From positions 1 to 5,229 of the forward strand of contig DAIDJI010000435.1 of NCBI GenBank assembly GCA_027451455.1: a DNA stretch of 5,229 nucleotides, given 5' to 3'. The notes under the pieces were generated by a model that saw only the letters and a program-made list of their open reading frames with translations, was not told where the DNA came from and searched no databases. The DNA is from Planctomycetales bacterium. GTDB lineage: Bacteria > Planctomycetota > Planctomycetia > Isosphaerales > Isosphaeraceae. This document shows, one piece after another, positions 1 through 5,229 of this stretch; the first letter of the stretch is position 1; every line of letters starts with the position of its first letter. A program made the position numbers and the translations under genes.

Positions 1-18
1 CGACTCCGATCCGTCGGT

Positions 19-22
19 GGAG
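19..22 (+). promoter_or_regulatory. Ribosome binding site for the ExbB-type gene
   Basis: GGAG lies nine bases before ATG 32. It overlaps the alternative GTG 17, which lacks an obvious Shine-Dalgarno sequence, so it favours ATG 32 as the start. Confidence 0.5.
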
Positions 23-31
23 ACACAATCG

Positions 32-934
32 ATGCGGCAGCTCATTGCACCCGGGCCGGGCGGGACCTCGGACCGGCGTTGGCTGGTCGTCGCGGTGCTA
101 TGCGGGCTGCTGGCATGGCTGGGCACGGGCGGGGTGACGCGGCTTCTGGCCCAGGACATGAAGGCCGAGGCACCCCAGGCCAAGGAGGCCCCCGCCGCGA
201 AGGAGGATGCGCCAGAGCCCGCCCCAGCCGCCGACGCGGCCGGCAATGCCATCCCCAATAACGCCGCGGGTGCGGGAACCAGCCCCGAGGCCCCCCAGAG
301 CCTCCTGATGCTCGCGATCCGGGCGTCGGGCCCGATCGGCGGTTTCCTGCTCCTGCTCTCGATTTACTTCACGGCGCTGGTGATCCGTCTCTTCATGGAA
401 CTCCGGGTCAGCGAGGCTGTCCCGACGGCGCTGGTCGAGCGGCTGGAAGCCGCCATCGCCGAGAAGAAATTCCAGGACGCCTACGACGCCTGCAAGGAGA
501 ACGACTCGTACCTCGCCCGACTGGTCCGGGTCGGGATCGCCAACCTGCCGAATGGACGCCAGGAGGCGAAGGAGGCGATGATGGAAGCTTCCGACGAGAT
601 CGTCACCAGCCTGGAGATGAAGATCAGCTACCTGGCCATCATCGGGACGCTCGGACCGATGATCGGTCTGGTCGGGACGATCGCGGGGATGATCGATAGC
701 TTCAAGGAGATCGCGATCGCCGGCGGCGCCCAGCCCCGCCCGGAGAAGGTCGCCATGGGTATCTCGATGGCTCTCTTCATCACGCTGGAAGGTGTCTCTC
801 TCTCGGTCCCGGCGATCTTCTTCTTCGCCTTCTTCCGCAACCGGATCGCCCAGATGACGATGGAAGCCACTCGTGTGGCCGACCGGACGATCAACTCGCT
901 GGTCGCTGCCGCCAAGGCTGCCAAGTCCGCCTGA
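32..934 (+). CDS. MotA/TolQ/ExbB-family proton channel protein with signal-like N-terminal extension
   Basis: This is a subunit of an inner-membrane, proton-motive-force-driven complex in which ExbB/TolQ pentamers surround ExbD/TolR helices. I chose ATG 32 (300 residues) because GGAG at 19-22 sits nine bases upstream. GTG 17 is also in frame and the frame is open to the window edge, so a longer N-terminus is possible. Residues 15-41 form a basic-then-hydrophobic segment ending LLAQ, which resembles a signal peptide or extra helix. An Ala/Pro/Glu-rich linker follows (about 42-90). Three helices typical of the family come next: about 101-123, 200-222 and 240-268. Helix 2 carries the family signature GTLGPMIGLVGTIAGM, and helix 3 holds T251 and the SVPA turn. 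A cytoplasmic helical region (about 125-198) separates helices 1 and 2. The two ExbD-type genes directly downstream support the call. ExbB versus TolQ cannot be decided because no TonB, TolA or Pal gene is seen. Confidence 0.93.
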   Translation: MRQLIAPGPGGTSDRRWLVVAVLCGLLAWLGTGGVTRLLAQDMKAEAPQAKEAPAAKEDAPEPAPAADAAGNAIPNNAAGAGTSPEAPQSLLMLAIRASGPIGGFLLLLSIYFTALVIRLFMELRVSEAVPTALVERLEAAIAEKKFQDAYDACKENDSYLARLVRVGIANLPNGRQEAKEAMMEASDEIVTSLEMKISYLAIIGTLGPMIGLVGTIAGMIDSFKEIAIAGGAQPRPEKVAMGISMALFITLEGVSLSVPAIFFFAFFRNRIAQMTMEATRVADRTINSLVAAAKAAKSA

Positions 935-943
935 TCGATCGAT
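934..943 (+). repeat. Perfect 10-base palindrome ATCGATCGAT behind the ExbB-type gene
   Basis: The palindrome begins at the last base of the stop codon and lies in the 45-base gap before the first ExbD gene. It is too short and lacks a loop and T-run, so it is not a convincing terminator. It is one of many CGATCG sites in the window. Confidence 0.4.
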
Positions 944-969
944 TGACTGGCTTCGAGCCGAAACCGAGT

Positions 970-973
970 GGAG
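970..973 (+). promoter_or_regulatory. Ribosome binding site for the first ExbD-type gene
   Basis: GGAG lies six bases before ATG 980. The in-frame GTG at 968 overlaps this motif and would add four residues, so ATG 980 is the better start. Confidence 0.55.
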
Positions 974-979
974 CCCGCG

Positions 980-1447
980 ATGTCCGCCCAGATGTCGACC
1001 GAGCTGAAGGCGGAGCCCAACCTCACGCCACTGCTCGACGTGGTCTTCCAGTTGATCACCTTCTTCATGCTGATGATCAACTTCAGCTCGGATAACTACG
1101 ATCGTCGGATCACGCTCCCGGTCGCGGGCTCGGCCCGGCCGATTGAGGACGATCGCCAGGTTGACGAGGATCGGCTGGTCCTGAACATCGACAAGGACGG
1201 CCATCTTCTGATGGGTGGCGAGGTTCAGCCGATCCACAAGGCGGTGCAGACGATCAAGCGGCAGGCGGACCTGATCAAGCTGAACATGAAGGCGGCCGGC
1301 AAGAAGCTCGATGCCACCGGCAGCTTGCCGACCACGATCGTGCTTCGAGCCGATCGGGACGCCTCGTTCTCGTCGGTCCACGATTTGATCAAGGCTTGCC
1401 AGGCGAACGGGTTTCGCAAGTTCGCCCTCAAGGCGATGAACAGCTAG
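980..1447 (+). CDS. ExbD/TolR-family biopolymer transport protein (first copy)
   Basis: This is the small partner of the ExbB-type channel, anchored in the inner membrane with most of its mass in the periplasm. From ATG 980 it has 155 residues, a normal length for the family. The start is supported by GGAG at 970-973. The short cytoplasmic N-terminus leads into the signature NLTPLLDVVFQL, where D20 corresponds to the essential proton-coupling aspartate of ExbD/TolR. The helix spans about residues 18-36. The rest is a periplasmic alpha/beta domain. The closing stretch TTIVLRADRDASFSSVHDLIKACQ (in two parts: TTIVLRADRDASF, then SSVHDLIKACQ) fits the usual ExbD end, in which a beta strand precedes a helix thought to interact with peptidoglycan or partner proteins. 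The gene is 45 bases behind the ExbB-type gene and 27 bases before a second ExbD-type gene, in keeping with an operon. Confidence 0.93.
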   Translation: MSAQMSTELKAEPNLTPLLDVVFQLITFFMLMINFSSDNYDRRITLPVAGSARPIEDDRQVDEDRLVLNIDKDGHLLMGGEVQPIHKAVQTIKRQADLIKLNMKAAGKKLDATGSLPTTIVLRADRDASFSSVHDLIKACQANGFRKFALKAMNS

Positions 1448-1460
1448 CTGGCCACTGGCA

Positions 1461-1466
1461 AGGGGG
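1461..1466 (+). promoter_or_regulatory. Ribosome binding site that decides a TTG start
   Basis: AGGGGG lies eight bases before TTG 1475. It is the main reason to accept TTG as the start: the next in-frame ATG, at residue 20, lies just before the conserved membrane helix and would remove the conserved N-terminal motif. Confidence 0.6.
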
Positions 1467-1474
1467 ATCGATCC

Positions 1475-1972
1475 TTGTCGAAGCGTCGAAAAGTGCGCAG
1501 GGCGGAGGAGCCGACGGTGCAGATCGCGCCGATGCTCGACATGGCCTTCCAGCTCCTGACGTTCTTCATCCTGACCTACCATCCGATGCCGCAGGAGGGG
1601 CAGTTCCTGATGAACCTGCTCCCGGCGATACCGTCGACCTCGAGTGCCGAGGCGGCGAGCGACGCGGCCTCGGACAAGCTCCCGGCCGAGCTGCGCACAC
1701 TGCCGACGACCCTCAAGGCTGGCCCGGGCGGGTCGCTCGGCGAGATTCTCGTCGGCGAACAGGCGGTCCCAACCACCCCGGCCGAGCTCGAGAAGGAACT
1801 CGACAAGTATTTGCAGGATCCGACCCTGCCCTTCGACCAGACCGTCTTGAAAGTCGACCCGAACCTGAAGTATTCCGAGCTGATGAGGGTGATCAACGCC
1901 TTCTCGAACGCCTTCCATCGGGCCAAGAAGGCGCCCAACATCAGCTTTGAGGAACTGCCCCCGGGTGCCTGA
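1475..1972 (+). CDS. ExbD/TolR-family biopolymer transport protein (second copy, divergent)
   Basis: This is a second ExbD/TolR-type subunit of 165 residues, with a TTG start backed by AGGGGG at 1461-1466. The N-terminus is strongly basic (SKRRKVRR) as expected for the cytoplasmic side. The motif QIAPMLDMAFQLLTFF follows, with D22 as the proton-coupling aspartate and a helix at about 20-36. Beyond the helix the protein differs from the upstream copy. A Ser/Ala/Asp-rich linker (about 53-68) replaces part of the usual fold, and a later region (about 105-155) contains a charged helix and the strand-helix pair TVLKVDPNLKYSELMRVINAF. The tail ends in Pro-Gly-Ala. Two unequal ExbD-type genes behind one ExbB gene suggest a mixed ExbD dimer in the channel, which is an inference. 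The gene is in the same frame as the upstream copy, separated by one TAG and 27 bases. Confidence 0.9.
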   Translation: MSKRRKVRRAEEPTVQIAPMLDMAFQLLTFFILTYHPMPQEGQFLMNLLPAIPSTSSAEAASDAASDKLPAELRTLPTTLKAGPGGSLGEILVGEQAVPTTPAELEKELDKYLQDPTLPFDQTVLKVDPNLKYSELMRVINAFSNAFHRAKKAPNISFEELPPGA

Positions 1973-2073
1973 ACGATCGGGGTGCGATCCGATACCGAGG
2001 AAAGACCAGGGGGTGGGCCATCGTCGGCCGGACCAGTTCGACCTTCTTCCGAGGCTCGGAATTCTCCCGGTTC

Positions 2074-3012
2074 GTGATCCTGCTGGCCGTGCTGGTGGGA
2101 GGAATCTGGGTCTTCTGGCAATACGGCCGGGCGCGGCCGATTCCGGTCGTCCCCCCGGCGGTTGCCGGGCCGCCGCCGAAGCCCGTTGAGCCCGATCGCT
2201 CGGTTGAGTTTGAGAGCGTCACGGATCGGACCCCGATGACCCTCCGCGATACCGCCGCGTACGCGCTCCTGATCGACCGGGCGCGGGGGAAATCGGCGGT
2301 CCAGCTTGCCGCCGAGAGCCGGCGCGATCTTTTCCTGACCCACTTCTGGGAGCGTCCCGAGCACTATCGAGGCGTCCCGGTCCACATCGACGGGACCGCC
2401 CTTCGGGTCCTTCGCTACGAGTCGAAGCTCAGCCGGACCGGGTGGCTGTACGAGGCCTGGATCGAGACGCCCGAGACCGGCCGGTATCCGTACGTCTGCG
2501 TCTTCGAGGATCCGCCGAAGGGATTCCCCATCGGTCCGAACGTCTCCGAGCGAGTCGTCTTCAATGGATACTTCCTCAAGATCATGAAGTACCAGGCGGG
2601 CGATGTCGCCCGGGGCGCCCCGCTCCTGATCGGCCGGATTGGCTGGGACGCGAGCCAGTCGGCCTTCGCCAAGGCGCCCGGCTCGGGCTCGACGCTCAAG
2701 TGGACCCTGATTCTGCTGGCGATCATGTTCGTCGTGACCCTGACCCGATGGCTGGCGACCATGCGCCGATCGTTCCGCCGCGGCGAACGCGCCGGCCCTC
2801 GGTTCTCGCCGACCGACGAGATCGACGCCGACGCCCTCGATCGCTGGGTCCGAAGCACCGCCGACGAGCGGGCAGACGGGCCGCCTGCGATTCCCGAAAC
2901 CCCCGACCTCAGCGTCGTCGCGGGAATCCCAGCGGCGGAAGCCAGTGGTACGCAGCGGCCGGATGAGGGAGAATCGCTCACCAGGCCCAACTCGGGCGAC
3001 GACTCGACCTGA
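2074..3012 (+). CDS. Hypothetical two-helix membrane protein linked to the ExbB/ExbD genes
   Basis: I do not recognise this family. From GTG 2074 it has 312 residues, but this start falls inside the first hydrophobic segment. The frame is open upstream, and the residues just before it (GRTSSTFFRGSEFSRF) look like a natural basic lead-in to that helix. The true start may therefore lie upstream, for example CTG 1969, which overlaps the preceding stop as CTGA and would give 347 residues. Visible parts are a helix at about 2-16, a Pro-rich linker (about 20-40), a globular region (about 45-200) and a second helix at about 210-230 followed by basic residues. A tail rich in Asp, Glu, Pro and Ser (about 240-312) is probably disordered and cytoplasmic. 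Within the globular region, residues 90-191 are strand-rich with a YRGVPVHIDG motif that could belong to a small beta-barrel; this is a guess. No catalytic motif is seen. The position suggests an accessory part of the Exb-like complex. Confidence 0.75.
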   Translation: MILLAVLVGGIWVFWQYGRARPIPVVPPAVAGPPPKPVEPDRSVEFESVTDRTPMTLRDTAAYALLIDRARGKSAVQLAAESRRDLFLTHFWERPEHYRGVPVHIDGTALRVLRYESKLSRTGWLYEAWIETPETGRYPYVCVFEDPPKGFPIGPNVSERVVFNGYFLKIMKYQAGDVARGAPLLIGRIGWDASQSAFAKAPGSGSTLKWTLILLAIMFVVTLTRWLATMRRSFRRGERAGPRFSPTDEIDADALDRWVRSTADERADGPPAIPETPDLSVVAGIPAAEASGTQRPDEGESLTRPNSGDDST

Positions 3013-3035
3013 TCCAACCGACCGGCCCCGCCCCG

Positions 3036-5229
3036 ATGCACCGCGAGTATCGCCACGACGAGACGCACCACCACCATGGGACCGGCCTCGAGGTGATCCA
3101 GGCGGATCCTCTCGCGGAGGAGCGCGCGCTGATCGCCTTCACGGCGGTCCTTGGCGGCCTGATCGGGCTCGACCTGCTCCTGGGCCTCGTCGGCTGGGGC
3201 CCTCGCCATTTCCCGATGGGACTCTCGCCGACGATGCTCGCCGCGCTGCTGGGTGCGGTCTACATCGTCCACGGAGCCTTGCAGGCGATGCTCCACGGCC
3301 GGATCGGTGCCGACATCGCCCTTGCGCAGGCCTGCCTCGCCGCCCTTCTGATCGGGCAGCCGTTCGTCGCGGCGGAGGTTGTCTTCATCGCGCTTCTGGG
3401 CGAGGTCCTCGAAGCCTGGACCTTCTCCCACACCCGGCGCGCCCTCGGCCGGCTCGTCGAACAATCCCCGAGAACGGCCCGGGTTCGACGGGATGCGATG
3501 GATCTGGAGATCCCCGCGAATGAGGTTGTGGTCGGCGACCGGGTTTTGATTGGTCCTGGCGATCGGATTCCGGTCGACGGGACGATCGTCACCGGACAAT
3601 CGACGGTTGACCTCTCCGCGCTCACAGGCGAGCCGATCCCGGTCGACCGGGGTCCGGGCGATCCGGTCTTCAGCGGGACGATCAACCAGTTCGGCGCGAT
3701 CGAGGTCGAGGCCGAGAAGGTCGGCGACCGGACCACGATGGGCCAGGTCCTCAAGCTGGTCGAGCAGGCCCGAAAGCGCCGGGCGAAGCTGGAGAAGACG
3801 GCCGATCGGATGGCCCGCTACTTCCTGCCCGTCGTGGAAGTGGTCGCGGGCGGGACCCTGGCGATCGGATACTTCGCCGGATGGCCGGATGCCTGGTCGC
3901 GGGCGGTCGCGGTGCTGGTTGTCGCCTGCCCGTGCGGACTCGTTCTGGCGACTCCCGCCGCGATGCTCGCCGCGATCGCCTGGTTGGCCCGGCACGGCGT
4001 CCTCATCAAGGGCGGGACGGCGCTGGAAAGCCTCGCCGCCTGCGACACTTTTGCCTTCGACAAGACCGGCACCCTGACCCTGGGCCGCCCTGGCTTTCGC
4101 GGTCTGGAACCGATCGACGGAAACGACGAGGCGACCGTTCTTCGTCTGGCGGCCTCGGCCGAATCCTCAAGCCGACACCCACTCGCGGTTGCCGTCGTCG
4201 CCGAGGCTCGCCTTCGCTCGATCGAACTTTTGACCAGCGAGGATGCGAGGGCCTTCCCCGGCGCCGGCGTGCAGGCGACGTGTCGAGGATCGAACGGGGA
4301 GACTTACAACGTCCTCGTCGGCAATCGTCGCTTGCTGGCCGAGCACGGGATCGAGCCCGACGAGGCGATCGGGTCGAGGTTCTCGGCGATCGACGCCCGG
4401 GGCGAGACGGCCCTGATCGTCGCGATCGACGGGCGCCTCGCGGGCGTGATCGCCGTGCACGACCCGATCCGGCGCGAGGCGCACGACGTCGTTCACGACC
4501 TGCGGCACCTGGGAATCCGTGAGGTTGCCATCCTCACCGGCGACCGCGAGCCCGCCGCGCGGGCGGCCTCGAAAAAGATCCACGCCGACACGGTCGCCGC
4601 CGAGCTACTTCCCGCCGATAAGGCTCGATGGATCGAGGAGCGAAAGGCGGCCGGTCGGAAGGTGGCGATGGTCGGCGACGGGATCAACGACGCCCCCGCG
4701 CTGGCCGTTGCCGACGCCGGGATCGCCCTCGGCGCCGCGGGCGCCGATCTCGCCGCGGAGGCCGGGAACATCATCCTCCTTGGCGACCCGCTCCGTGTTC
4801 TACCTGGCCTGGTCGGACTCTCGCGAAGCACCGTCGCGATCATTCGCCAGAACATCATCGGCTTTGCCTTCGGCTTCAACGCCGTCGCGATGCTCTCGGC
4901 AACATTCGGCATTCTCGGCCCGATCGCCGCGGCGGTTCTGCACCAGATTGGCTCACTGCTCGTCCTGCTCAACTCGATGCGGCTGCTCGTTCATGGCGAC
5001 TGGCACAAGCTGCCGCCGGCACGGGCCATCCGGCGCCTCGGAGCGCGGATTCATCAAGTTGACGACGGGATCGACCTGGGCGCCATGGCCGGCTGGGCGT
5101 GGTCCTGTCGCCGACTGGCGTTGTTCACCGGTCTTGCTTTCCTGTTGATGGCCTACCTGACGAGCGGATGGCGGGCGATCGAACCCGGTGAGATCGGCAT
5201 CCTCCGGCGATTCGGCCGATCGGCCGGGA
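3036..5229 (+). CDS. P1B-type heavy-metal ATPase fused to the start of an HflK/SPFH domain (3' end outside window)
   Basis: This is an ATP-driven transition-metal pump of the inner membrane; 731 residues are visible and no stop occurs before the window ends. ATG 3036 is the first canonical start after an in-frame TGA at 2964, although no clear Shine-Dalgarno precedes it. The N-terminus is His-rich (six His in the first 14 residues), and there is no CxxC metal-binding domain. Helices lie at about 31-53, 63-85, 91-108, 110-128, 262-282, 290-312, 606-627 and 628-650. Catalytic motifs are all intact: TGEP 197-200 (actuator domain), CPC 298-300 (metal site), DKTGTLT with phosphorylated D342, HP 381-382 (nucleotide domain) and GDGIND 547-552. 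The last helix carries HQIGS 636-640, which is neither the Cu (M-SS) nor the Zn (DxG) nor the exact Co (HEGxT with SPC) signature, so the metal is uncertain. After residue 652 the frame runs on into a ninth helix (about 694-712) and an SPFH-like start. Confidence 0.93.
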   Translation, partial: MHREYRHDETHHHHGTGLEVIQADPLAEERALIAFTAVLGGLIGLDLLLGLVGWGPRHFPMGLSPTMLAALLGAVYIVHGALQAMLHGRIGADIALAQACLAALLIGQPFVAAEVVFIALLGEVLEAWTFSHTRRALGRLVEQSPRTARVRRDAMDLEIPANEVVVGDRVLIGPGDRIPVDGTIVTGQSTVDLSALTGEPIPVDRGPGDPVFSGTINQFGAIEVEAEKVGDRTTMGQVLKLVEQARKRRAKLEKTADRMARYFLPVVEVVAGGTLAIGYFAGWPDAWSRAVAVLVVACPCGLVLATPAAMLAAIAWLARHGVLIKGGTALESLAACDTFAFDKTGTLTLGRPGFRGLEPIDGNDEATVLRLAASAESSSRHPLAVAVVAEARLRSIELLTSEDARAFPGAGVQATCRGSNGETYNVLVGNRRLLAEHGIEPDEAIGSRFSAIDARGETALIVAIDGRLAGVIAVHDPIRREAHDVVHDLRHLGIREVAILTGDREPAARAASKKIHADTVAAELLPADKARWIEERKAAGRKVAMVGDGINDAPALAVADAGIALGAAGADLAAEAGNIILLGDPLRVLPGLVGLSRSTVAIIRQNIIGFAFGFNAVAMLSATFGILGPIAAAVLHQIGSLLVLLNSMRLLVHGDWHKLPPARAIRRLGARIHQVDDGIDLGAMAGWAWSCRRLALFTGLAFLLMAYLTSGWRAIEPGEIGILRRFGRSAG
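5085..5229 (+). other. C-terminal HflK/SPFH-like extension of the metal ATPase (partial)
   Basis: This part encodes residues 684-731 of the fusion. A basic pair (CRR, ending at 693) precedes a hydrophobic helix (about 694-712). The motif AIEPGEIGILRRFGR (714-728) follows, and it matches the typical beginning of HflK and other SPFH proteins (pattern xxPGExGVxxRFGR). Known HflK proteins have one N-terminal helix and a periplasmic SPFH domain, and with HflC they regulate the FtsH protease. Because P1B pumps end on the cytoplasmic side, a ninth helix would put the SPFH domain in the periplasm, as in HflK. ATG 5085 could be read as a separate hflK start, but there is no stop between it and the ATPase and no clear Shine-Dalgarno before it. 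The rest of the domain lies beyond the window. Confidence 0.75.

Noticed and set aside
935..979. Rho-independent terminator behind the ExbB-type gene
   Set aside because: The only inverted repeat is the loop-less ATCGATCGAT palindrome, with no T-run, and the next gene follows within 45 bases with its own ribosome binding site.
98..1918. 606-codon open frame on the minus strand across the first three genes
   Set aside because: It is antisense to three clearly recognisable genes. Its translation is low-complexity Arg/Asp/Gly/His-rich with no domain, which is typical of stop-poor shadow frames in high-GC DNA.
2013..2189. Possible small gene starting at GTG 2013 with a good Shine-Dalgarno
   Set aside because: The product is short and Pro/Arg/Gly-rich with no helix or motif, and it overlaps the more protein-like frame of the fourth gene. 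I kept it only as part of the start-site question.
3013..3035. Terminator or promoter between the fourth gene and the ATPase
   Set aside because: The 23-base gap has no hairpin with a T-run and no recognisable promoter elements.
3036..3080. His cluster as an artificial affinity tag
   Set aside because: Only four His are consecutive, the codons are mixed with natural Asp, Glu and Arg, and the surrounding sequence continues naturally into helix 1.
2415..3995. 526-codon open frame on the minus strand across the fourth gene and the ATPase
   Set aside because: It lies opposite the ATPase actuator region and the fourth gene, both of which have better protein-like composition. The product is Arg/Asp-rich and has no recognisable motif.
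3881..4522. Plus-strand open frame inside the ATPase gene
   Set aside because: It is out of frame with the intact CPC, DKTGTLT and HP motifs and gives an Arg-rich, low-complexity product.

Overview
The window is dense, high-GC bacterial coding sequence. Five genes lie on the + strand with short gaps and no visible terminator between them, so they may form one transcription unit. GC content, frequent GTG/TTG start candidates, one ExbB-type gene followed by two ExbD-type genes, and a metal P-type ATPase that runs into an HflK/SPFH-like segment together suggest a planctomycete, perhaps of the Isosphaera/Gemmata group. This assignment is an inference from gene content; there is no rRNA or other marker in the window.

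Layout: bases 32-934 encode a MotA/TolQ/ExbB-family proton channel subunit with an extra N-terminal hydrophobic, signal-like segment. Bases 980-1447 and 1475-1972 encode two divergent ExbD/TolR-family subunits, each with the single N-terminal membrane helix carrying the family's aspartate. Bases about 2074-3012 (possibly starting as far upstream as 1969) encode an unrecognised two-helix membrane protein with a roughly 100-residue domain between the helices and a disordered acidic tail. Bases 3036-5229 encode a P1B-type heavy-metal ATPase that is still open at the window's right edge. After its eighth membrane helix it continues in frame into a ninth helix and the beginning of an SPFH (HflK/stomatin-like) domain.

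The first three genes plausibly build one inner-membrane, proton-motive-force-driven motor of the ExbB-ExbD or Tol kind. No TonB, TolA or receptor gene is visible here, so the process it energises cannot be named. The fourth gene sits tightly behind them and may be an accessory membrane component. The ATPase would move a transition metal across the same membrane. Its metal-site signature (CPC in helix 6, HQxGS in helix 8) does not match the classical P1B subgroups, and its fusion to an SPFH segment is the most unusual point in the window.

At the nucleotide level the palindrome CGATCG is strongly over-represented, about 26 copies by manual count. No RNA genes, insertion sequences, CRISPR arrays or long repeats were seen. 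There is no gene-free stretch longer than about 100 bases.
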